A stretch of 64,000 bases of DNA from Bordetella parapertussis (GTDB taxonomy: Bacteria > Pseudomonadota > Gammaproteobacteria > Burkholderiales > Burkholderiaceae_B). The stretch is taken from NCBI GenBank assembly GCA_945895265.1, contig CAMDEF010000005.1, positions 62,001 to 126,000 of the forward strand. Reading direction: 5' to 3'. The notes under the pieces are model-generated. The model ran no database searches. It was not told where the DNA came from and saw only the letters and a program-made list of their open reading frames with translations. This document shows positions 28,108 through 36,368 of the stretch, in pieces. A program made the position numbers and the translations under genes. How positions within the stretch are numbered: the stretch's first letter is position 1; each line of letters begins with the position of its first letter.

Positions 28108-28170
28108 GCGACTGAGTGGGTACGGCCTCGTTTAAACATTTGCTGACTTGGCAGTGCTTTGACACAGCGG

Positions 28171-28199
28171 CGACTACGCTCTGCCTGCTTGCGTAGTCG
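28171..28199. terminator. Inverted repeat between convergent genes
   Basis: CGACTACGC and GCGTAGTCG form a perfect 9-bp stem with an 11-base loop in the 112-bp gap after the FASII-like cluster. There is no T-run, so it is a weak terminator candidate or only a stable hairpin. Confidence 0.4.
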
Positions 28200-28219
28200 A
28201 CCCCTCAGACCGTGAGTGC

Positions 28220-28456
28220 TTAGTTAGACTTTGCGTTTTCGTGTTTGTCGTAAACATAAGTGCCGATGGCACCAATGGCGGCGCCACCTAAGGCGCCCCA
28301 AATGGGGTTGCCATCGGCGATCAGCGCAATGCCTGCACCCGCAGCGGCGCCAATCGCACCCGCTGAGAGCGTACGTTGTTGAGTGTTGCTCATGTTAGAA
28401 CAGCCACCAAGCGTGAGTGCTGCGCAAACCGGTAAAACCAATAAGATTTTTTTCAT
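28220..28456 (-). CDS. Small glycine-zipper lipoprotein
   Basis: A 78-residue predicted lipoprotein. The signal peptide ends in the lipobox LGGC, and the rest holds two glycine-rich helices (AGAIGAAAGAGIALIADGNP and GALGGAAIGAIGTYVYD) of the glycine-zipper type seen in osmotically induced or SlyB-like envelope proteins. The ATG at 28456 has an AAGGA site; an in-frame TTG lies two codons upstream. It is monocistronic, facing the end of the FASII-like cluster. Function is unknown beyond a probable outer-membrane location. Confidence 0.85.
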   Translation of the reverse strand: MKKILLVLPVCAALTLGGCSNMSNTQQRTLSAGAIGAAAGAGIALIADGNPIWGALGGAAIGAIGTYVYDKHENAKSN

Positions 28457-28512
28457 TATCAATCCTTAAAACGTAACGAAGTCAGACGTTGTGTACAAAG
28501 CTATGCATCTCT

Positions 28513-28875
28513 TTAGCGTTTGCAGGGAAACGTCTCGCCCAAATAGCGCAAAATCGTGTCTGAGGCTGAGGCCTGCTTGAACTGTGGATGCGCGGCTGAC
28601 CACTTGATAAAGTTATCAATGTGTTGTTGGCGTGTCAGGGTAGAGGTTTGCGCGCAGACAAAGGCAGGGGCTTTTTGCGGGTGACGCGTCACGAGGTAGG
28701 TTTCGTAGACGCCTTGGCTGTAGCCGTGGCAAAAGTTTTGAGCGGCTACGTCTGCTGTGCTCGCACACAGGCCGACAAATTTTTCAGTAGTCGTGGTGGC
28801 CGCCGGGGCTTGTTGCGCCGAGGTGGTTGCACTGGCGAGCGCCAGGCAAAGCAGTGCAAGGTGTTTGTTCATCAT
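28513..28875 (-). CDS. Exported Rap1a/Tai-like small protein
   Basis: 120-residue protein with a Sec signal peptide ending near TSAQQA. The mature part has four cysteines: FVGLC, QNFCHGYSQGVYE, APAFVCAQ and ETFPCKR. The FCxGYxxG pattern and the predicted disulfides resemble the Rap1a/Tai immunity family of periplasmic proteins, some of which protect against type VI amidase effectors. No effector or T6SS gene is in the window, so the immunity role is not supported by context; many chromosomal members are solitary. The family call is from pattern memory. Confidence 0.7.
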   Translation of the reverse strand: MMNKHLALLCLALASATTSAQQAPAATTTTEKFVGLCASTADVAAQNFCHGYSQGVYETYLVTRHPQKAPAFVCAQTSTLTRQQHIDNFIKWSAAHPQFKQASASDTILRYLGETFPCKR

Positions 28876-29044
28876 GATTTCCGAGAAGCTTCGCCGTTTT
28901 GGTCGAAGGGATAAGGGCTCAATGGTATTGCAATCGCGGTCTTTCGAGTCGATTCAGACCTTGAGACTAGGTTGCTAAATTACTCAATTGAATCATAACT
29001 TGGAAGTACAATCCGGTAACTTCCTTTTTTAATCGAGATCCTCA

Positions 29045-29482
29045 ATGTTTAAAAGAATTGTCGCTGGCACAGTCACTATTTTATTCACTTTAGGTTTAAC
29101 CGCTTGTGCGCCAACAACGCCATCCGCTCCGCTCGAAATTCGCTCTGGCGTGATCCAACAAATTACGGCAACGCAAATCGCGAATAATCACGAAACTGGC
29201 GTGGGGGCTGTGATTGGTGCGCTGGGCGGTTTGGGGGTTGGGGCGCTGATTGGCTCGGGCACGGGTAAAGCTGTCGCGATGGTTCTCGGTGCGGTGGGCG
29301 GTGCTGTGGGTGGTAATGAAATTCAAAAACATTATGACAAGCCCGTTGCAGGTCAACAGATTTTTGTTCGTACCAGCAGCGGTGTGTTAGTGACTGTCAC
29401 GCAGCCGACCGGTAACTTTCGCGTAGGCCAAAAAGTTTATATCGAAGGTGCAGGTACTGATGCCCGTGTTGTGGCTCAGTAA
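29045..29482 (+). CDS. Outer-membrane lipoprotein with glycine-zipper 2TM domain, SlyB/PcpY-like
   Basis: 145-residue lipoprotein with a lipobox at LTAC (Cys near residue 21). The glycine-zipper region GVGAVIGALGGLGVGALIGS ... VLGAVGGAVGGNEIQKHYDK and the C-terminal beta part (QQIFVRTSSGVLVTVTQP, FRVGQKVYIEG) match the SlyB family, which stabilises the outer membrane. The ATG at 29045 follows a GAG-rich weak site. It is single, divergent from the Rap1a-like gene and closed by a strong terminator. Confidence 0.88.
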   Translation: MFKRIVAGTVTILFTLGLTACAPTTPSAPLEIRSGVIQQITATQIANNHETGVGAVIGALGGLGVGALIGSGTGKAVAMVLGAVGGAVGGNEIQKHYDKPVAGQQIFVRTSSGVLVTVTQPTGNFRVGQKVYIEGAGTDARVVAQ

Positions 29483-29492
29483 GGGTTGAGGC

Positions 29493-29524
29493 AAAAAAAA
29501 CCGCTGCAGTGCAGCGGTTTTTTT
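29493..29524. terminator. Bidirectional rho-independent terminator
   Basis: A perfect CCGCTGC/GCAGCGG stem with a three-base loop is flanked by eight A on the left and seven T on the right. It serves the SlyB-like gene and the convergent HiPIP gene. Confidence 0.9.
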
Positions 29525-29536
29525 ATTGGTGGTCGC

Positions 29537-29839
29537 TTAAGCTTTTTTGACCCAAGCGTTACACCATGCTGGCGCGGCGACAAGCTTGCCGGGGAAGATG
29601 GCACAGGTGCCGGCTTCGGGTGATTTACTGACGTACAGCTGGCAGTTACTGCAAACTTGGCCATCGACGTACTTCGGAAACTTGGCCTTATCGACTTGAG
29701 TGGCGACTGCTTTGTAGCCCAGCGCAACCGCTTGAGGCTCGGACTCACCGATCAGTGCTTGCGCGTTAGCTTGTTGTGCAAGAGGCAAGGTGGCCAGGCC
29801 GGCCGAGTACATCATGAATTGGCGACGTGAGGTTGTCAT
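29537..29839 (-). CDS. High-potential iron-sulfur protein (HiPIP)
   Basis: Small periplasmic electron carrier with one [4Fe-4S] cluster. The 100-residue precursor has a Tat signal (SRRQFMMY, cleavage near ANAQA), as expected for a cofactor loaded before export. The cluster ligands are C63, C66, C79 and C93 in VCSNCQLY, GTCAIFPG and AWCNAW, the HiPIP spacing. It is a single-gene unit converging on the SlyB-like gene. Its partner could be a cytochrome-linked dehydrogenase or terminal oxidase; none is adjacent. Confidence 0.95.
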   Translation of the reverse strand: MTTSRRQFMMYSAGLATLPLAQQANAQALIGESEPQAVALGYKAVATQVDKAKFPKYVDGQVCSNCQLYVSKSPEAGTCAIFPGKLVAAPAWCNAWVKKA

Positions 29840-30026
29840 ATCTGTATCCTGAGAATAAAAGTGCTTTGTGAGCGAAACAACGTACAGCTTAAATTAAACA
29901 ACTGATGCGAAATTTGAGGGTTCAGCGAAGTCCTATACAGGGATCAATCACTCAACCTTGAGTCATTTTATCGCTTTCAACGTTTGCGTGTTGCGAGAGC
30001 AGTGTGGTTAATCTTGCGAAACTTGG

Positions 30027-30896
30027 TTAATCAGCATGACGCTTGTCGAATTCCCAAACATCTTCAAAGCCCATGAGTTTGGTCAGATCAGTAAAGTCGT
30101 ACAACTCAACGGTGTTGCCTGTCGATGAACCAGTGCTTTTAAAGTGTTGGTAAACCTTCGTCATAGCCTGAACGCCTGCTAACAGCGCTGTCACCGGAAA
30201 TATCGCCAACTTAAAACCTAGCCCCTCAAGGTCAGCCTTGCTTAAGACGGGTGTGCGACCTTTTTCAACCATATTCGCCAATAACGGCAAATCAAATGAC
30301 GCACCGATCTTGCGCATTTCTTCTTCGGTTTCGGGTGATTCAACAAACAAAATGTCTGCTCCGGCTTTGGCGTAGGCCTCAGCGCGTCGTAGTGCCTCAT
30401 CCAGCCCGAGCGTAGTGCGCGAGTCAGTGCGCGCAATAATCAAAAAGTCTTTTGATTGACGGGCCTCTGCGGCGACTTTGATTTTTTTGACCATATCCGC
30501 CATCGGGATCACTCGCCGTCCTGGTGTGTGGCCGCATTTTTTAGGAAACTCTTGATCTTCGAGTTGAATCGCCGATGCGCCGGCAAGTTCGTAGCCCTGC
30601 ACGGTGTGGCGTACGTTTAACAAGCCGCCGTAGCCCGTGTCGCCATCGGCGATTAAGGGTGTTCGCGCCATTTTTGCCATGGCACCGACTCGCCCAACCA
30701 TATCGCTATAGGTGGCCAGGCCCGCATCAGGTAAGCCCAGATGCGAGGCCACGGCGCCAAAGCCGGTCATGTACAAGGCATCAAAGCCAAAGCTGTCTGC
30801 CAGTCGCAGTGACACCATATCGTAGACGCCGGGGGCGGTTACTAGCCCAGGTTGTTTCAGACGTTCATGCAGCTTTGCAGGTTTAGAGTTTGCCAT
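30027..30896 (-). CDS. Isocitrate lyase/PEP mutase family enzyme (methylisocitrate-lyase-like)
   Basis: Cytoplasmic TIM-barrel C-C or C-P lyase. The family signature KKCGH is at residues 119-123 with C121, the metal-binding DGDTGYG at 84-90 and QLEDQ at 111-115. At 289 residues it is close to methylisocitrate lyase (PrpB) and oxaloacetate decarboxylase relatives and shorter than true isocitrate lyase. There is no prp operon around it, so the substrate remains open. The ATG at 30896 was chosen over a start five codons upstream because homologues begin near here. Confidence 0.88.
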   Translation of the reverse strand: MANSKPAKLHERLKQPGLVTAPGVYDMVSLRLADSFGFDALYMTGFGAVASHLGLPDAGLATYSDMVGRVGAMAKMARTPLIADGDTGYGGLLNVRHTVQGYELAGASAIQLEDQEFPKKCGHTPGRRVIPMADMVKKIKVAAEARQSKDFLIIARTDSRTTLGLDEALRRAEAYAKAGADILFVESPETEEEMRKIGASFDLPLLANMVEKGRTPVLSKADLEGLGFKLAIFPVTALLAGVQAMTKVYQHFKSTGSSTGNTVELYDFTDLTKLMGFEDVWEFDKRHAD

Positions 30897-31104
30897 GTCG
30901 AAATACCTCAAAAAATTGAGTGCTTATCGTAGCAGGTCATGACGCGGATGTTGTGTGCTGACGAGACGGATTTTGCTTCAGTTCTTGAGACCATGACCGG
31001 CATCCCAGGCTGGCAGCGTTGGAGTCTGATCAGTAAACACTTGACGCGGTGCAGCGGGCAAGCCAAACTCAATACTTCGCAGCCGGGTCTGTAAATGAGG
31101 TTCA

Positions 31105-31176
31105 TGATGGATGTTTCGAACCTGTCTTATTTACGTGTGTTGATGGATGTTGCGAGTGATTCTTATTTACCCAAGG
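31105..31176 (+). repeat. Two tandem 36-bp imperfect repeats before the DUF1445 gene
   Basis: TGATGGATGTT occurs at 31105 and again at 31141, and the shared TTCGA/TGCGA and TCTTATTTAC pieces keep the same register, giving a 36-bp tandem duplication. It is in frame with the downstream gene and would encode [12 protein letters not shown] followed by [12 protein letters not shown] if translation began upstream. Ends 9 bp before the chosen ATG. Confidence 0.75.
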
Positions 31177-31184
31177 GTGCTCCG

Positions 31185-32018
31185 ATGAACGACCTCAGTC
31201 TGCCAAAAGCGGTTAGCCAAGCGGCGCTGTCTGCGCAAACCCCTAACCCTGGCCACCAAGCCCGTTTGCGTAGCCGCAACGGCGAGGCTCGCGGTCATAC
31301 CGCAGGTGTCGCACCGGGCAACGTGCAGGGCAATTTGATGGTCTTGCCCAAAGATCTGGCAAGTGATTTTTTGCTGTTTTGTCAGCGTAATCCTCGACCC
31401 TGTCCAATTTTGGCCGTATCCGAACCGGGTAATCCTATGCTACCCAGCCTTGGCGAAGACGTTGATATTCGTTACGACATCCCGCGTTATCGTGTCTACA
31501 AAGACGGCGTCTTGGTTGACGAGCCTTACGATATTGCCAGTCAATGGCGCGACGATTTAGTGAGCTTTGTTTTAGGCTGCTCTTTTTCGTTTGAGCAAGC
31601 CTTGGTCGAAGCGGGTATTCCTTTGCGGCATCTCGAAGAGCAGCGTACGGTGCCTATGTACCGAACCAATATTGCAACGACGCCGGCGGGCGTGTTTCAC
31701 GGCCCGATGGTGGTGTCTATGCGACCAATGCGTGCGGCTGATATTGTGCGTGCCGTGCAGGTTACTTCGCGGTTTCCGAGTGTGCACGGTGCGCCGGTGC
31801 ACATTGGCATGCCGCACTTGATTGGCATTCAAGACATCAATCAACCGGATTTTGGTGAATCGGTCACCATCCATGAGGATGAGATGCCTGTGTTTTGGGC
31901 TTGTGGTGTGACGCCGCAATCCGTTGCGATGGCGATGAAGCCTGCTTTTTGTCTGACGCATGCGCCGGGGTCAATGCTTGTCACCGATCTGACGAATAAT
32001 AGTCTGGCAAGTTTTTAA
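31185..32018 (+). CDS. DUF1445 / D-glutamate cyclase-like putative hydro-lyase
   Basis: 277-residue member of the YcsI/DUF1445 family. Recognised by [35 protein letters not shown] central block, [13 protein letters not shown] and [16 protein letters not shown] near the C-terminus. Relatives include the D-glutamate cyclase domain of animal DGLUCY; bacterial members often lie near 5-oxoprolinase genes. Here it is followed by a TRAP importer, a DUF2848 protein and an amidase. The start is uncertain: ATG 31185 fits the family, but the frame is open for 30 codons upstream through a 36-bp duplication. Confidence 0.85.
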   Translation: MNDLSLPKAVSQAALSAQTPNPGHQARLRSRNGEARGHTAGVAPGNVQGNLMVLPKDLASDFLLFCQRNPRPCPILAVSEPGNPMLPSLGEDVDIRYDIPRYRVYKDGVLVDEPYDIASQWRDDLVSFVLGCSFSFEQALVEAGIPLRHLEEQRTVPMYRTNIATTPAGVFHGPMVVSMRPMRAADIVRAVQVTSRFPSVHGAPVHIGMPHLIGIQDINQPDFGESVTIHEDEMPVFWACGVTPQSVAMAMKPAFCLTHAPGSMLVTDLTNNSLASF

Positions 32019-32193
32019 TCGCCTTTGTTTGAAGAGCGGCTCGGCACTTTATCAGGGTCGCTCAACAAATTGTTAGTCGCCTCACGGGTTTTTAGCAAGG
32101 TGTGGCGTTTGCCGAAGCACAGCCGGCTTGCGGCTGCTGAGGTGATAGATTCTTTCTCTGTTGTCGATGTGTCATATTTTTAGGAGCTTATAA

Positions 32194-33279
32194 ATGAACG
32201 TTTTAAATCGATCAATGATGGTCACAGCTTTGTTCACTGCAATGCAGCTATCGAACGTGTCAGCTCAAACAGCTGCAACGGGGCCCAAGATTGCGGTGCA
32301 AGCCATTACACAGGTGTCGCCAACGATTCCGCAGTACACCCAGGTGGATCAACCCATGTTGCGCGATGGTCTCAAGGCGGCCACCAACGGTCGGGTTGAA
32401 ATTACGCTCTCGTCTTGGCCCGAGCGCAACGTCAATGGTCCTGAAGTGCTGCGCTTAGTGCGTTCGGGTCAAGTTGACATTGCAGCGGGTCCGCTCACCA
32501 CAGTTTCGGGCGATGTGCCGATGCTCGATGGTATCGACCTTGCCGGTTTAAATCCTGGCATTGCACAGGCGCGCAAAGTCGCAGACGCGATGATGCCGGT
32601 TGCGAATAAAGAGCTTGAAAAATTAGGTATCAAACTTGTGGCAACGTACCCGTTCTCGGGTCAAATGTTGTTCTGCCGTAAGCCAATTGCCTCGTTAGCG
32701 GATTTGAAAGGCCTGAAAGTGCGAATCAACGGTCCCTCGGCAGGTGACCTGGTCAAGGCGTTGGGTGGACAACCTGTTTCACTCGCCTTTGGTGAAGTCT
32801 ACACAGCGCTTGAGCGTGGCACCGTTGATTGCGGCATCACGGGTTCGGGTTCGGGCAATGGCGTGAAATGGCCAGAGGTGACAACACATCTTCACACGCT
32901 ATCTTTATCCTGGTCGACCGCTGGTTACTTTGTGAATTTGGCTTGGTGGAACAAGCTTGAGCCTTCGATTCGTGCTCAGTTTGAAAAGACGTTTGCCGCA
33001 ATTGAAAATGCCCAGTGGAAACTTGGCGAAGAGGCGACTGCTGATGGTGTGGCGTGTAACGTTGGCCGTGCAGAGGGTTGTTCGGGTAAATTGGCGACGC
33101 TGGTTAAAAAGCCCATGGCAGAAGTTAAGGCTCAGCCAAATGAGGCAAGCTTGATTCAGGCAAGTCTGGCTGACACAATCTTGCCCGCCTGGGTTAAACG
33201 CTGTGGCGATCGTTGCGGTGTGGTGTACAACGAGGTGATCGCACCGATCTCCGGTGTGAAGTACACCGCCGGTAAGTAA
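32194..33279 (+). CDS. TRAP transporter substrate-binding protein, DctP family
   Basis: 361-residue periplasmic receptor with a Sec signal ending near VSAQT. Family features are the EVLRLVRSGQVDIAAGPL segment, LKGLKVRINGPSAGDLVKALGGQPV with the ligand-contacting Arg, and AFGEVYTALERGTVDCGI. The C-terminal part holds four Cys (VACNVGRAEGCSG, WVKRCGDRCG), likely two disulfides, which is unusual for DctP. It has an AGGAG site before the ATG and is 3 bp from dctQ. Confidence 0.92.
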   Translation: MNVLNRSMMVTALFTAMQLSNVSAQTAATGPKIAVQAITQVSPTIPQYTQVDQPMLRDGLKAATNGRVEITLSSWPERNVNGPEVLRLVRSGQVDIAAGPLTTVSGDVPMLDGIDLAGLNPGIAQARKVADAMMPVANKELEKLGIKLVATYPFSGQMLFCRKPIASLADLKGLKVRINGPSAGDLVKALGGQPVSLAFGEVYTALERGTVDCGITGSGSGNGVKWPEVTTHLHTLSLSWSTAGYFVNLAWWNKLEPSIRAQFEKTFAAIENAQWKLGEEATADGVACNVGRAEGCSGKLATLVKKPMAEVKAQPNEASLIQASLADTILPAWVKRCGDRCGVVYNEVIAPISGVKYTAGK

Positions 33280-33281
33280 AG

Positions 33282-33956
33282 GTGTATCAAGGCCTTGAAT
33301 GGCTCAGCCGCCGTGCGATGTGGATAGCGGGCTTTTGCTATCTACTGATCACGGCACTGATCTGTTTTGATATTTTTGCCAGAAAGTTTCTCGGATTTTC
33401 AACCGAATCCACCACTGAACTCACGGGCTATCTCATGGCCATTGGCATGAGTTGGGGGCTGGCTGGCACACTGTTTGAGCGTGGTCATGTGCGCATCGAC
33501 GTACTGGTGCAGCGCATGCCTTTGCGTGTGCGAGTATGGTTGCATTTGGCCTCACTGCTTGCGTTAGTCATCTCAACCGCGTTCTATGTTTACGGTGCGG
33601 TCTCGATCGCACGCGACTCTTTTGCTTTTAATGCGACTGATCTCACCACCTTGCGCACGCCCCTAGTTCTACCGCAAGGGCTGTGGGCATCCGGCTTTGT
33701 GTTGCTATTGCTTGCAGCCCTTGCTCTGGCTCTGCGTTCAGTCGGGCAGTTAATGCGTGGCGACCTTGGCGCGATGGATCGTGCCTTAATGGCGCGTACT
33801 TACGAAGACGAAGCCGCTGAAACACTCGAAGCGGTTGCCGAGGCACAAGCACATATGCAGGCGCCTGGCTATTCGTCTACTAAGGTGGTTGCTGAGCAAC
33901 AGGCACCTAGCCAGACCCCCAGCGTTTCGTCTACTCATAAACAGGGCAGTCAATGA
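33282..33956 (+). CDS. TRAP transporter small permease, DctQ family, with long tail
   Basis: Small TRAP membrane subunit of 224 residues starting at GTG 33282, two bases after the dctP stop. The first 155 residues carry four membrane segments, with STESTTELTGYLMAIGMSWGL as the family mark. The last 60-70 residues are a Glu/Gln/Ser-rich soluble tail (ETLEAVAEAQAHMQAPGY...) that ordinary DctQ proteins lack. The stop overlaps dctM by 4 bp. Confidence 0.88.
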   Translation: MYQGLEWLSRRAMWIAGFCYLLITALICFDIFARKFLGFSTESTTELTGYLMAIGMSWGLAGTLFERGHVRIDVLVQRMPLRVRVWLHLASLLALVISTAFYVYGAVSIARDSFAFNATDLTTLRTPLVLPQGLWASGFVLLLLAALALALRSVGQLMRGDLGAMDRALMARTYEDEAAETLEAVAEAQAHMQAPGYSSTKVVAEQQAPSQTPSVSSTHKQGSQ

Positions 33957-35353
33957 TTGCGATCGTCTTCATTGTGATCATGGCGATCGTGATTGGTGGT
34001 GCTAGCTTATTTGGCGGTGCTAATAGTGCCGCGGCCTTATCCGCGACGACGGTGCCTTGGTGGGCGTTATTGGCGGTACTAGGGGCTTTCGCCGGGTTTT
34101 TTGCGGGCGGTATCTATGTAGGGGCTGCGTTGTCCTCGCTAGCACTGCTGGCCGGCTTTTCGCTTTCAGATCGTCCGTTTTGGAACTTTCTGGGCGAAAT
34201 GATTTGGGCGCCGTCTACCAACTTTGTGTTAGTGTCTGTGCCCTTGTTTTTATTGATGGGCGAAATTATGTTGCGCGCGGGTTTATCTGAGCGCCTGTAC
34301 CGTGGCTTGAATGTCTGGATGGGCCGTTTGCCTGGTGGCTTACTTCACACCAATATTCTGGCCTGCGGAGTGTTTTCTGCGGTGGCGGGTTCAAGCGTGG
34401 CGACGGCAGCAACGATGGGGTCGGTGGCCTTACCGTATTTTGAAAAAAGTCATTATCCGCCAAAGTTGGTGCTCGGGTCTCTGGCTGCTGGCGGGGCCTT
34501 AGGTAACTTGATCCCTCCTGGTATCACGTTCATTATTTACGGTTTGATTACCGAGACCTCCGTCGGTGCGCTTTACATCGCTGCCATTGGCCCCAGTATT
34601 TTGGTCGTGCTCTTATTTGTTTTGGTGATCTTGTACTACAGCTACAAGCTTAAGCTGCGTGCGGATCCAAACGCCGTGGGCGTGACGTGGCGACACAAAA
34701 TCGCAAGCTTGTCAGATTTATTGCCTACAGCGCTGTTAATTGGCTTGGTGCTCGGTACGATTTATGCAGGCTTGGCCACCCCGACTGAATCGGCGGCGCT
34801 CGGCGTGGCGGGCAGTCTGCTGCTCGCGCTGATTGACCGCAAACTTAACTGGAAAATGATCTCCGAGTCGTTGCATGCGACCGCACGCACCACGTCAATG
34901 ATTGCGTTGATTTTGTTCGGTGCCTATGTGTTGAACTACATTTTGTCGGCCCTAGGTGTGCCGCAAATGCTGGCAAAATTCTTAACTGGCTTACCCCTGC
35001 CTGGGTGGGCCATCATGTTGGTCATCATTGGCTTCTATTTAGCGTTGGGCACCTTCATGGAAGGCCTGTCGATGGTGATCTGTACTGTTCCGCTGCTTTT
35101 TCCGGTGGTCAAAGCGTTGGGCTACGATCCAATTTGGTTCGGTGTCGTGATTACGATGCTGGTCGAGATCGCAATGATTAGTCCGCCTGATGGCACTGTG
35201 TTGTATGTCTTGCAAGGAATGCGACGACAACCTGGACCAATCACCGATGTTTTTTCTGGTGTGATGCCCTTCATGTTTGTCTACATGTTGGCCATTATCA
35301 TTTTGATGGTGTTTCCGTCGATCGCGTTATGGCTACCTGCAGTCCTGTCTTGA
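33953..35353 (+). CDS. TRAP transporter large permease, DctM family
   Basis: 466-residue transport subunit with many hydrophobic segments. Marks are VFSAVAGSSVATAATMGSVALP, GNLIPPGITFIIYGLITETS and YAGLATPTESAALGVAGS. It is about 40 residues longer than usual at the N-terminus (an extra hydrophobic hairpin). It completes the second TRAP importer in the window and precedes the DUF2848 gene by 71 bp. Confidence 0.94.
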   Translation: MIAIVFIVIMAIVIGGASLFGGANSAAALSATTVPWWALLAVLGAFAGFFAGGIYVGAALSSLALLAGFSLSDRPFWNFLGEMIWAPSTNFVLVSVPLFLLMGEIMLRAGLSERLYRGLNVWMGRLPGGLLHTNILACGVFSAVAGSSVATAATMGSVALPYFEKSHYPPKLVLGSLAAGGALGNLIPPGITFIIYGLITETSVGALYIAAIGPSILVVLLFVLVILYYSYKLKLRADPNAVGVTWRHKIASLSDLLPTALLIGLVLGTIYAGLATPTESAALGVAGSLLLALIDRKLNWKMISESLHATARTTSMIALILFGAYVLNYILSALGVPQMLAKFLTGLPLPGWAIMLVIIGFYLALGTFMEGLSMVICTVPLLFPVVKALGYDPIWFGVVITMLVEIAMISPPDGTVLYVLQGMRRQPGPITDVFSGVMPFMFVYMLAIIILMVFPSIALWLPAVLS

Positions 35354-35424
35354 CTGACTTCCCGCTCTTAAGGGGAAGGATTTTTGCACATGTCGTTCAA
35401 CTTTTTTAATTTCTTATTCTTCAA

Positions 35425-36153
35425 ATGATGATGATGAAATCTCACCTGTATTTTTCTTGCGAAGCAGTTGGTGCTGATGGCACGATTACGACAACGCTAG
35501 TCTCGGTTGCCCCAAGGCATTATGTGATTGCTGGCTGGACAGGTCGTGATGCGGCGGCGATCGAGCATCATATTCACGAACTCGGTTTGATCGGTGTGCC
35601 TGCGCCCTCTACCGTGCCGCTTTACTACCGCGGCAGTTCTTTGTTACTGACACAGGCCGAAACGATTGAGGTCGTGGGGTCAGATAGTTCGGGCGAGGTT
35701 GAGCCAGTTTTGTTTTACTCCGGCGGTGAGTGGTGGCTGACAGTTGGCTCTGATCACACCGACCGTCGAGTTGAAACGTATTCGATTGCTGTGTCTAAGC
35801 AGTTGTGTCCTAAACCGACGGGCACTTCGGCTTGGCGGTGGTCTGACGTCTCGGCGTATCCAGATGAACTTGAGCTGATCTCACGCATTTTTGAAGATGG
35901 TAAATGGGTTGAGTATCAGAAGGGCGCTTTCGCCGCGATCCGGCCGCTTGAATCGTTGCGCAACGGCTGCTTCGCGGGCCCGCATATTGACGAAGGTAGC
36001 TTTGTTTCGTGCGGTACGCTTGGTGCCATCCCAAACGCCAAGGGTGAGGGCATTCGGGCAGCGACACAAATGGAACTTGAAATCCGTGACCCTCGGCGCA
36101 AACGTAGTATTAAGCATCGCTATTCGGTTGAAGTCTTGCCGCTCGTAGCGTGA
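35425..36153 (+). CDS. DUF2848 family protein
   Basis: 242-residue cytoplasmic protein of unknown function, recognised as DUF2848 by GWTGRDAAAIEHHIHELGLIG-type N-terminal block, VPLYYRGSSLLLTQ and the distinctive VGSDHTDRRVE. Four consecutive ATG codons (35425-35436) make the start uncertain and no good ribosome site is visible. The family is often found beside amidases, hydrolases and TRAP or TTT importers in Alcaligenaceae; here it is between dctM and an amidase gene, suggesting a part in breaking down the imported acid (inference). Confidence 0.83.
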   Translation: MMMMKSHLYFSCEAVGADGTITTTLVSVAPRHYVIAGWTGRDAAAIEHHIHELGLIGVPAPSTVPLYYRGSSLLLTQAETIEVVGSDSSGEVEPVLFYSGGEWWLTVGSDHTDRRVETYSIAVSKQLCPKPTGTSAWRWSDVSAYPDELELISRIFEDGKWVEYQKGAFAAIRPLESLRNGCFAGPHIDEGSFVSCGTLGAIPNAKGEGIRAATQMELEIRDPRRKRSIKHRYSVEVLPLVA

Positions 36154-36282
36154 CGCTAGTTTTTTAGGCAGTGCCTGTATGAAGTCATCAGTGTTTCTGA
36201 TTACCACGCAGGCGGTGATTTGAGGGGATTTAGCGATTACCACGACTCAACTCGAGCCCGTTTTAGTTCTGAGCATCTCGAC

Positions 36283-36333
36283 CCACTTGATATCCTCCCC
36301 TCCCTGAACGGCGAGGTTTTACGCGCCAAGCAC
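36283..36333. other. Possible IS200/IS605-type end remnant
   Basis: The stretch with TTGATATCCTCCCC, an imperfect CCTC...GAGG hairpin and GGTTTTACGCGCC resembles, from memory, the right end of IS200/IS605-family elements. No transposase gene is present in this 215-bp gap before the amidase gene. It may be a leftover or a non-autonomous palindromic element. Confidence 0.3.
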
Positions 36334-36368
36334 ATAAATTTTTTCTAACACTTCTTTCTTTATTCATC

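Noticed and set aside
28171..28199. Inverted repeat as a strong rho-independent terminator
   Set aside because: No T-run on either side; kept only as a low-confidence hairpin.
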